DNA from: an uncultured bacterium
Lineage (GTDB): Bacteria; Bdellovibrionota_C; UBA2361; JANWWW01
Assembly: GCA_938038205.1 (NCBI GenBank)
Contig: CALHSA010000027.1
Location: 1-31,965, forward strand
Direction: 5' to 3'
DNA length: 31,965 nucleotides
Numbering within the stretch: position 1 is the stretch's first letter; each line of letters begins with the position of its first letter. Both the position numbers and the translations under genes were made by a program. Positions 25,159-31,965 of the stretch are shown here, one piece after another. The notes under the pieces are model-generated. The model was not told the DNA's origin. It searched no databases and saw only the letters and a list, made by a program, of their open reading frames with translations.

Positions 25159-25875
25159 GTGGCAGGACACTCAAAATGGGCCCAAATAAAAAGGAAAAAA
25201 GCTGCAAATGATCAGAAAAGAGGTCAGCTTTTTTCTAAGCTTCTAAAAGAGATTGAAATAGCCGTTAGATTGGGAGGAGCAAATCCAGATGCAAACGTAA
25301 GGTTAAAAAATGCAATTTTACGAGCGAAGCAAGAGGGTGTTCCAAATGATAATATAAACAGAGCAATTCAGAGAGGGGCTGGTGAGAAAGACAAAGGTGC
25401 ATTAGAGGAGCTGCTTTATGAGGGTTTTGGACCAGCAAACGCTGCATTCATAGCAAGAGTGGTAACCGACAACAAAAACCGCACGGCATCAGAGATTAGG
25501 CATCTAGTAGTGAAATTTGGTGGCACTCTTGGCGGTACCAATAGTGTAAGACATCTTTTTAAAGAGAGGGGAGTAATAAGGATTAAGGGTAACAATTTGA
25601 ATGAAGATGATATACTATCTTCAGTCATTCAGTTTGATATTGATGATATAGAAACTCTTGAAAATGAGGCTAGAATTGTTTTAGAGATTAAAGACTTATC
25701 TAGCTGTGCTGAGGTATTAAAAGATAAATTTGAGGTTTTATCGGCTGGAATTGAGTTTATTCCTATACTTAAGCATACAGTTAGCGAAGAAGAGTTAGAG
25801 AAAGTGATTAGTTTTTTTGAGGCCCTTGATGATCATAACGATGTGCAAGAGATTTTCTTTAATGTAGATATTTAG
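25159..25875 (+). CDS. yebC: YebC/PmpR-family (TACO1) protein
   Basis: A 238-residue YebC-family protein, annotated as a transcriptional regulator and in recent work as a translation factor relieving stalling (TACO1 homologue). The N-terminus (AGHSKWAQIKRKKAANDQKRGQLFSKLLKEI) and domain II (EELLYEGFGPANAAFIARVVTDNKNRTASEIRHLVVKFGG) are canonical, as is the C-terminal domain. GTG starts exactly at the conserved AGHSKW and 7 nt after the -10, fixing the start. It is followed after 1 nt by ruvA; ruvC, often between them, is absent. Confidence 0.97.
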   Translation: MAGHSKWAQIKRKKAANDQKRGQLFSKLLKEIEIAVRLGGANPDANVRLKNAILRAKQEGVPNDNINRAIQRGAGEKDKGALEELLYEGFGPANAAFIARVVTDNKNRTASEIRHLVVKFGGTLGGTNSVRHLFKERGVIRIKGNNLNEDDILSSVIQFDIDDIETLENEARIVLEIKDLSSCAEVLKDKFEVLSAGIEFIPILKHTVSEEELEKVISFFEALDDHNDVQEIFFNVDI

Positions 25876-25876
25876 G

Positions 25877-26524
25877 ATGACCATATCCTTTCTTGCTGGA
25901 GAGATTTTAGATTCTGTTCAGGATGGAATCATACTCTTGGTTAATGGTATTGGCTACAAGGTAATCTTTAAACCAAAAACCTCAAACGTAGCTCCGGGTC
26001 AGGTTTTAAAACTGTATTGTTATGAAAAAGTTTCTCCAGACAGTAGAGAAATATTTGGATTTGAAACTTTAATAGAGAAGGAGATTTTTGAAATACTAAT
26101 AAAAGTACCTAATGTAGGCCCTAGGATTGCATACTCAATAGTTTCTAGCTTATCAGTTAATGATTTATTAACTGCGTGTAGCAATGGGGATGCAAAACTG
26201 TTGTCTCAAGTTAAAGGAGTAGGATCAAAAATGGCAGAGAAGATTGCTTTTGAATTAAAAAATTTTCTGGCCAAACATCTAAAGCTCATTCTCTCAATGG
26301 ATAACACTAGCCTGCCAAGTGATAACCCTGAAAGTGAAGCCGTAGCTGCACTTGTAAGACTGGGTTTAGACAAACCATCAGCAAATCTCTTGGTATCCTC
26401 TGCTTTGCAGAAGCTAAAATCAGTTGACTCAAGAGTATCAACAGAGCTCCTAATACAAGAAGCTCTGAAACTGGGTAGTAGTTTTAAAACACCTGGGGCT
26501 AAAACCAATGACAAATTTAATTAA
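25877..26524 (+). CDS. ruvA: Holliday junction helicase subunit RuvA
   Basis: A 215-residue RuvA, which binds Holliday junctions as a tetramer and directs RuvB-driven branch migration. The OB domain has FLAGEILDSVQDGIILLVNGIGYKV and GFETLIEKEIFEILIKVPNVGPRIAYSIVSSL. A second helix-hairpin-helix follows (LLSQVKGVGSKMAEKIAFELK). A flexible acidic linker leads to the RuvB-binding domain III (EAVAALVRLGLDKPSANLLVSSAL). It is co-transcribed with yebC (1-nt gap) and has no distinct ribosome site. ruvB does not follow. Confidence 0.97.
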   Translation: MTISFLAGEILDSVQDGIILLVNGIGYKVIFKPKTSNVAPGQVLKLYCYEKVSPDSREIFGFETLIEKEIFEILIKVPNVGPRIAYSIVSSLSVNDLLTACSNGDAKLLSQVKGVGSKMAEKIAFELKNFLAKHLKLILSMDNTSLPSDNPESEAVAALVRLGLDKPSANLLVSSALQKLKSVDSRVSTELLIQEALKLGSSFKTPGAKTNDKFN

Positions 26525-26947
26525 ATTTAAATTTTTATGCTGTCTAAAAAGGAGCAAACGGGTTCAGACTGTGAAAAGGTGTAGATAATTTTATTTTTTA
26601 ACTGTAGTTTTTCGGAAAAACTTAAACAAAAACTCTAAATTCTAAAAATTATTTAAACGGGTTTTTAAAATCATTTAAAGATTTAAATTAACTCAAGAAG
26701 TTTAATTCAATATAAAAATTTTATTTACCTTAAAAAGGTGAAGCTTAGGTAACTAAACTCTTAACAAAAGTTTCTTTACTATCTAAAGTTATATAAGCAT
26801 ATTTTAAATAGCACGGCTAAGCTTTGGTTTAGAGAAAAAAATAGCTACTTTTAAAAGCTTCAATATTTGATTTTTAAAGTTAAGTAAAACATTTAATCAA
26901 TATTAAAAAAGATAGTTTTTTCTGAATCAACTTCCGATATTTAAAGA
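26525..26947. other. Non-coding AT-rich spacer
   Basis: About 423 nt after ruvA. No terminator hairpin, RNA gene or reading frame could be supported. AAGCTT occurs three times within about 120 nt (around 26742, 26819, 26857). Confidence 0.45.
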
Positions 26948-26953
26948 TAAAAC
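26948..26953 (+). promoter_or_regulatory. -10 box of dockerin-like gene
   Basis: TAAAAC lies 6 nt before the ATG, with AATCAA 17 nt upstream as a poor -35. It matches the leaderless spacing seen elsewhere but is weak alone. Confidence 0.3.
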
Positions 26954-26959
26954 TTATTT

Positions 26960-27538
26960 ATGAAAAGGTTATTATTACTGTTTTTAGCTGGGTTTTGTTT
27001 TGCTGAGTGTGTAATGCCTGCTTTCTGTAAAGAGGAGGTATCACAAACAATTTATATAAGACAAGGAGCTTCAAACTTCTTTAGGAGAACAATTCCTGAT
27101 ATACGGGGTTATCTCGGAAATGTTGAGGTCAGAGGAATTAAAGATGATGTTAGCAAGATTACAGCTTACATTGACAATTCATATCTAACTGTTTATGGTC
27201 GAGTTCCTAGAAAATCTGATGAGATATATATTTTAGTTCACTCAGTTTATGATCTAAAGGGCGCAGATTTAAATAAAAAAAGTTGCGATGAGCGCATTGA
27301 TGATGCGGACCTGTTAAATCTTGTATTTAACTTTGGTGACAAGGGTAAATCATCAGCCTGCTTGGGGAAAAATATGAGATTTACAGCTGACGTAAATGCA
27401 GATGGCGTAGTGGATGAAGTAGATTTAGAGAGGATTCTTCTTCAGTTTGGATTTGGAGAGGAAATTTGCAAAGAGGTTAGATGTGGAAACTCGATAAGAC
27501 TTAGATTTCTTAGAACGTTGTCTTCGGCGAGGAGGTAA
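26960..27538 (+). CDS. Exported protein with dockerin type I-like domain
   Basis: A 192-residue protein. A signal peptide (MKRLLLLFLAGFCFA) is followed by a beta-rich region (about 25-100) and a dockerin-like pair of calcium loops. Loop 2 is complete: Asp144, Asn146, Asp148 and Asp155 in DVNADGVVDEVDL. Loop 1 keeps Asp103, Asn105, Asp110 and Asp117 but carries a three-residue insertion (KKS) after Asn105 (DLNKKSCDERIDDADL). Each loop is followed by a similar helix ending in FG (LLNLVFNFG, ILLQFG). Cys109 and Cys134 could form a disulfide, and further Cys pairs flank the domain. Dockerins bind cohesins in cellulosomes, but dockerin-like domains also occur widely in non-cellulolytic bacteria. 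No cohesin is seen here. A strong terminator follows. Confidence 0.8.
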   Translation: MKRLLLLFLAGFCFAECVMPAFCKEEVSQTIYIRQGASNFFRRTIPDIRGYLGNVEVRGIKDDVSKITAYIDNSYLTVYGRVPRKSDEIYILVHSVYDLKGADLNKKSCDERIDDADLLNLVFNFGDKGKSSACLGKNMRFTADVNADGVVDEVDLERILLQFGFGEEICKEVRCGNSIRLRFLRTLSSARR

Positions 27539-27578
27539 GACTAAAATTTATCAATTAAAAGAGTAAAAAAGCTTTTTC

Positions 27579-27630
27579 AAGGTCATCTAACTGAGTTTCA
27601 AAAAACCTAGTTAGATGACCTTTTTATTTT
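27579..27630 (+). terminator. Rho-independent terminator
   Basis: A perfect 14-bp stem, AAGGTCATCTAACT (27579-27592) with AGTTAGATGACCTT (27609-27622), encloses a 16-nt loop and runs into TTTTTATTTTTT. It lies 41 nt after the dockerin-like gene and is by far the strongest terminator in the window. Confidence 0.9.
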
Positions 27631-28079
27631 TTATACTTACAATAAACACGTGCTAACAGTAAGCTTACCCCAAAAATTAATTCTAGAGTAAACTTTACCT
27701 TTTTTTTAAGGTATTATCTGTTTGCTTTTTAGACAGGAATAGTTTACTCCAATGCTAACTGGGTTTAGTCAAATACTATCTTACAATTCCCTAACCTAGC
27801 TCCAACATTACATTTACTCTTTTACTCTTTCAACCTATTCTAAAGTGTACTTTAGAGAAGTATGCGATTGAAAATTGAAATATTCAGAACAAATTTATTT
27901 ATCCAAAAATTTCATTTAATAAACCTTTTTTAGATATAGCCCTACAAAAATAAGCATAACCTAGCAGATAAAAAAAAGAATACCAGAGGCAAATCTTACA
28001 TAGATTTAATAAGACGCTATGACTTTTGGGTTAATTTTCAAATCAATAATCCTGTTTAAAAAATCACTAAACATTTAAT
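27631..28079. other. Non-coding spacer with a possible three-way junction
   Basis: About 450 nt between the terminator and the 3' end of the enolase-superfamily gene. It contains nested inverted repeats at 27686-27749 that would fold into a three-stem junction: 9 bp (27686-27694 with 27741-27749), 6 bp (27696-27701 with 27708-27713) and 6 bp with one G-U (27718-27723 with 27731-27736). Nothing else is recognisable. Confidence 0.35.
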
Positions 28080-29225
28080 TTAAGTTAAGGTTTGAAACTT
28101 TTTAAATAACTTCAAAAAATCATCAGTATACTCAATTCCCAAGCCTATACCCTTAGGAAGGTATATGATCCCATTAATAGGATTTAAGTGTGATACATCT
28201 GTTAAAATCCAAGATTCATAAAAGTAGCGGTCAGGTGGACTTATCTCCGCAGGAAATTCCGGGTTTAAAGCTTTAAATAAATGAGATAAAACAGTTTTAC
28301 CAATCACAGTCTCAAACATACCTCCTAACGCAATCCTTATATTTCTTTGCTTTGCAAGATTAAATATTTCAAGAAACTCCAGTATTGATCCCAGAACCGA
28401 AACTTTACAAACCCATATAACCTCTCTTAACTCAAGCCAATCAAAAAAATCATCCCTGAATCTAATGTCTTGATCAATTGCAAAGTTAATGCCTCGAAAA
28501 CTTTTTATTAAATCATTCATTAATTTCAAACGATTCTCCATACGAGGTTTGATGGGTTGCTCAAGGTACTCCAAGAAAATCTCTCCTGATAGTGTTAAAA
28601 CCTCAAGTTTAGAAATTAGACTTAAGTCGTTCGTCAAACTACCATTAGCATCCAATGCAAAGTGTACTCTTGATTTGCTCTGTTTTAATACGTCAATTAC
28701 ACTGTCAAATGTTATGGCTGAGATCTTAATTTTAGCCGATTTGTAAGAAGTTATAAGTGAATCAAATTTTTCCAAATCATCCTCAAAAACTACAATCTTT
28801 GGTATTATTAAATTGCTGCAAGGTTGCTCTAACATATCATTTATTATTTGCCAGAGTGGCTGTTCCTGAGTTTTTGATATTAAATCCAAAAAAGCTACGG
28901 AGATAGCGTGCCTAATCCTCGGGTTAAGTGCATTATCTGAACCTTCTAATATTCCCTCCAATTGCTTAATTTTTGTTATCTGCTCTAACAACTTAAGGTC
29001 ATTATGAATGTTGTGACTTACACGGTTTTTAACAGTAACATAAGAGGCCTCACCTACTCCAAATTCACCACTATCTTTCATTAGTTTTATAAACACCGAT
29101 TGCTTGTTTGTTATTAACTCTTGGCCACCGGCAGCTGATTTGTAATTTGATTTTAATGGAAAATCAAAAGGGAAAAAACTTAGTTTTAGTTTCTTAATTC
29201 CTCGAGTTAAAAGTGTGATATCCAT
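28080..29225 (-). CDS. Enolase-superfamily enzyme (MenC or dipeptide-epimerase type)
   Basis: A 381-residue member of the muconate-lactonising subgroup of the enolase superfamily. The barrel catalytic set is complete: Lys165/Lys167 (AKIKIS), metal ligands Asp192 (LDANGSL), Glu222 (LEQP) and Asp251 (AIDQD), and the opposite Lys274 (VCKVSVLGS). The end has GGMFETVIGKTVLSHL and PDRYFYESWILTD. The chemistry is abstraction of a proton alpha to a carboxylate. o-Succinylbenzoate synthase (menaquinone pathway), N-acylamino-acid racemase and L-Ala-D/L-Glu epimerase share this set and cannot be separated by motif. No men genes are nearby. A menaquinone role would suit an organism with complex I but is unproven. 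It stands alone between two long spacers. Confidence 0.78.
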   Translation of the reverse strand: MDITLLTRGIKKLKLSFFPFDFPLKSNYKSAAGGQELITNKQSVFIKLMKDSGEFGVGEASYVTVKNRVSHNIHNDLKLLEQITKIKQLEGILEGSDNALNPRIRHAISVAFLDLISKTQEQPLWQIINDMLEQPCSNLIIPKIVVFEDDLEKFDSLITSYKSAKIKISAITFDSVIDVLKQSKSRVHFALDANGSLTNDLSLISKLEVLTLSGEIFLEYLEQPIKPRMENRLKLMNDLIKSFRGINFAIDQDIRFRDDFFDWLELREVIWVCKVSVLGSILEFLEIFNLAKQRNIRIALGGMFETVIGKTVLSHLFKALNPEFPAEISPPDRYFYESWILTDVSHLNPINGIIYLPKGIGLGIEYTDDFLKLFKKFQTLT

Positions 29226-30511
29226 TCTCTGTTGTTGAATTTAATATACAATGAGTGACTTTAAAAATATCTACTCGAGCTAAAAAATGTGAAAATCTCG
29301 CGTAAATTTTAGTTAGCCTTAATAGTTAACCAGCAAGTAATTTATCTTTAAAATTCTTCTCACGTTTATTTTAAAATTCTTAAAAATCGATATATCAAAA
29401 GTAGCATCTTAGAAATGGAAATGTAATTTTATAACCAAAAACTTGATTTCTTGATCACATATCTTTCCAGAACTCTTAAAGGCTTAAAAAAACAAAAAAT
29501 CATCTTTAAAAAATGCTTTTCTTCACCTAGCTAAAGTACTCAAATTTGTTAACTAACCTTAAACTGATATCCCTTAAATTAGGGAAAAATATATACATTT
29601 GATAGGCTAGCGAAACTCTATTTATTATAGTTTTTGCCTCTATATCATTTCCTTGGTTAGGAACGTTATATAAGAAAACAGAGCTCAATAAATGATACAA
29701 CTCGGCAAACCAAAGAAATCCTTAAACATATTTAGTAGATTGATAAAATCTAAACTTTTAAAGCAGGTTTCTAAGCTAGAATTATTAAAGTTAGTAAAAG
29801 TACAACATAGTATGTTTTATTTTTAACATGAATTTAAGCTCTAAAAAGCTTAAAAAGTATGGTAATTTTATGAGAAATTAATTAAGGGTAGCTAGTTTTA
29901 ATGTTACAACTTTTTAGCGCTAGGTTAATTAACTTAAAGCCGAAATTAAGAGAGCGGTATTAGTTGTAAAGCATTTAATTCAAGTTTTTTTAACTCGGAA
30001 TTTACTCTGCTAAATATTGACTGTCTGATTTCGTTTCTTTTAAATTTTTTTGGTCTAATAAAGAGTAACCAACCATGTTAAACTTCGTAAACATATTGAG
30101 ATGTTTTCATCTTTGAGATGACTTGAATAACCTTAGTATTGCGGGTACGGCATAACATTAGCTTTTAAAAGAGTAATTTAGAGGCTATACAAAGCTCATG
30201 CAGCAGCTATAAATGATGAATCGTATTTTTAGGAATTTTACTTTTACCTAAGTTAGATCTAGGATTTAAAAGAAATGGTTTTTAGCTATGAATTGGAAAT
30301 ACACACAAAAACCTTGTAACAAAATCAAATAGCTTGAAATCTTGACTCTAAAATTAAATAAAGCAAACTTAAATGGATGATTAATAAAAGAGGCAGAATT
30401 AACGATAATTCTCAACTAAAACCCTTTTAGCTAAACTAGTACATATCAGTCTAAAAGTATAGCAAAGCGCTATCTGCCTTTTAAAAAATAAATTTTTTGA
30501 ACAAAACTTAG
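29226..30511. other. Long non-coding AT-rich spacer
   Basis: The largest gap, 1286 nt, between two minus-strand genes. No frame reaches 60 codons, and no tRNA motif, rRNA, terminator or IS end was found. About 13 AGCT sites were counted by eye, roughly three to four times what 30% G+C would predict. A decayed gene or a structured RNA cannot be excluded without comparative data. Confidence 0.5.
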
Positions 30512-31558
30512 TTAATCTTTTGAAAAATCAACCACGCAGCTCGATTTGAGAAAAGAGATTTTATTTGAGTTTAAATTAAAAGGCAAAGAAAGGTATATAC
30601 CGTTAAAATACTTTGGCAGATTTTCAGAAGATAATTCTCCTTTAATTCCTTTTAAGTTGCCATATTTCTTCTCAAGATTCTCAAATACAGAAAGTAATTC
30701 AGAATAATTTAATCCAAATCGTATCCCGTAAAACGATTCGGAAAATACTAGTTTATCTGTATTTGTTCCTAAAATATAAATATCCGCTTGTCGTCTGCCA
30801 TATATAATAAAATCATCTATGTTATATACTTCGTACTCATCCTTAGTCTCTACATTTTCCCGCAAAAAAAACTTAACTGTGTTCCACACTGAATAAGGTA
30901 AAATAAAGAGTAAATCATAATCCCCATGACTGCTTAAAACCTTTAATCCAAGGGAGAGATCCTCAACATCATCCAAATAGAGGGACTTACGTAAATTTTT
31001 GAAATCTTTATCCCCATATGTGGAGGCCAACGTGTTTAAGTAGCTTAGAGGAGCTCCGAAATATACTTCATTTTTTGTATCCTTACCCTCTTTACAATCA
31101 AAGACCTCCTCAATTTTCCCAAAAGAATTTCTCTGATAGAGTTTCATAATTCCAGAAGGTTCGAAGTTGTCATCTAATTCTCTGAAATCTTTAAAATTAG
31201 TCTGAGAACCGGTGCCTTCAGTAGCAAGTTTAGTGAGAGAAATTAACCTGAATGTCCTACCATCAATCCTCTTTACATCATATTGATGAGATAGACCCAT
31301 TGATTTAAACAAATCACTTGCCTCAGAATCAGACATATCTCGCAAAAATGAAAACAATATGCTTGGGTAAACTTTATTACCTTGCGTAATAAGTTTAAAT
31401 GATATCATCATTGACTTATCTAAATTCAAAATCCTCTCACCAAGGTAAATGTAAAAATCATAATCCGCAGGAACCTTAAACCCTGACTCTGGTTTCTTGC
31501 CGCAAGCAACAATAAAGCTCAAGACCAACACTAGTAAAAAAGCTGAGCGAATCAACAT
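30512..31558 (-). CDS. Predicted lipoprotein of unknown family
   Basis: From ATG at 31558 the product is 348 residues with a clear lipoprotein signal (MLIRSAFLLVLVLSFIVAC, lipobox IVAC, Cys19, then Gly), so it should be anchored in the outer membrane. The mature protein alternates strands and helices (ADYDFYIYLGERIL, DLSLGLKVLSS, YDLLFILPYSVWNTVKFFL, FNGIYLSLPF) and has no motif I recognise. An in-frame ATG 51 nt upstream (31609) would add MCIFCLKRYKLKCKFTT before the signal. I prefer 31558 for the signal geometry, although TAAAAT 5 nt before the upstream ATG fits the leaderless pattern of this genome. It has no close neighbours. Confidence 0.75.
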   Translation of the reverse strand: MLIRSAFLLVLVLSFIVACGKKPESGFKVPADYDFYIYLGERILNLDKSMMISFKLITQGNKVYPSILFSFLRDMSDSEASDLFKSMGLSHQYDVKRIDGRTFRLISLTKLATEGTGSQTNFKDFRELDDNFEPSGIMKLYQRNSFGKIEEVFDCKEGKDTKNEVYFGAPLSYLNTLASTYGDKDFKNLRKSLYLDDVEDLSLGLKVLSSHGDYDLLFILPYSVWNTVKFFLRENVETKDEYEVYNIDDFIIYGRRQADIYILGTNTDKLVFSESFYGIRFGLNYSELLSVFENLEKKYGNLKGIKGELSSENLPKYFNGIYLSLPFNLNSNKISFLKSSCVVDFSKD

Positions 31559-31609
31559 CGTTGTAAACTTGCATTTAAGCTTATATCTTTTTAAACAAAA
31601 AATACACAT

Positions 31610-31965
31610 GTAAAATTTTATCTAAACTTATAGCTAAAATTTTAGTAACACCTAAAATTATAACTCTACGTTGAACTTACTACGTCACTCCTAATACCGA
31701 TCTGGTTCCCTTAAATCTTAGAAATTTTAAACCAAAGGCTAAATCATTAAGCCAACCAAGAAATCAAAGTGCTAAAAACAAAGCGCCTTGAAGAATGAAT
31801 TGAAGGCAAATACTCAATAACCTAACTGATCCTAATATCTGCTTGATAAATGTCAACTTAATTATGCTTAACTCAAGATATTAAAATTTTTATTATGCTT
31901 AACTTGAGATCCATTTTGGCTTTTATGTCTACACATTATCATCGCTCTTAATAAGCTTAGAATGG
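31610..31965. other. Non-coding spacer at window end
   Basis: About 356 nt up to the end of the window with no supportable gene. It contains a short tandem direct repeat near its end, described separately, and may hold the 5' region of a gene beyond the window. Confidence 0.4.
31861..31910 (+). repeat. 19-bp direct repeat, 31-bp period
   Basis: ATTATGCTTAACTCAAGAT (31861-31879) and ATTATGCTTAACTTGAGAT (31892-31910) differ at two positions. The differences turn CTCAAG into its reverse complement CTTGAG, so the unit is also an inverted pair. It could be an operator for a flanking gene or a relic. Confidence 0.45.

Noticed and set aside
1-31965. CRISPR arrays, insertion sequences, prophage or toxin-antitoxin genes
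   Set aside because: I found no spaced identical repeats, transposase motifs, terminal inverted repeats or such gene families on either strand.

Overview
The window is AT-rich (about one third G+C by eye) and chromosomal. It comes from a Gram-negative, motile, respiring bacterium. The evidence is a flagellar hook protein (flgE), an Omp85/BamA-type outer-membrane protein, a PilP-type pilus protein, a lipoprotein, periplasmic HtrA, three subunits of respiratory complex I (nuoD, nuoE, nuoF) and fatty-acid oxidation (a VLCAD-like acyl-CoA dehydrogenase). A CdnL/CarD regulator, a membrane Hanks-type kinase and a dockerin-like protein are found in deltaproteobacterial/Bdellovibrionota-like and several other phyla. 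I cannot name the phylum. I see no rRNA, tRNA, CRISPR array, transposon or phage gene.

Layout: 48-5377 flagellar hook, acyl-CoA dehydrogenase, Omp85 protein, PilP; 5468-8787 clpB and a CdnL-type transcription factor; 8953-10612 divergent rpsL and hisS; 11202-14502 an RRM-bS18 fusion, a UvrD/PcrA helicase and an ITPase, all on the minus strand; 15261-17899 an aldehyde dehydrogenase, rplK, rplA; 18019-20413 a three-gene kinase operon with two exported proteins; 20410-25071 nuoD-nuoE-nuoF and htrA on the minus strand; 25159-26524 yebC-ruvA; 26960-27538 a dockerin-like exported protein; 28080-29225 an enolase-superfamily enzyme; 30512-31558 a lipoprotein. Between these lie six AT-rich spacers of about 0.36-1.29 kb, together about 4 kb, without recognisable genes.

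Two observations stand out and may be connected. (1) The gene at 11202-11750 encodes ribosomal protein bS18 fused behind a complete RNA-recognition motif (RRM), an architecture I do not know from bacteria. (2) Most transcription units have a sigma70-type -10 box only about 5-9 bases from the start codon and no Shine-Dalgarno sequence. In several cases the geometry is exact (-35, 17 nt, -10, 7 nt, start codon), so the mRNAs should be leaderless. bS18 sits on the 30S platform near the mRNA 5' side and the anti-Shine-Dalgarno tail, so an added RNA-binding domain there is a plausible partner for leaderless initiation. This link is inference.

The genome also looks operon-poor: rpsL, rpsR, rplK/rplA, ruvA and nuoDEF are separated from their usual neighbours and mostly carry their own promoters.
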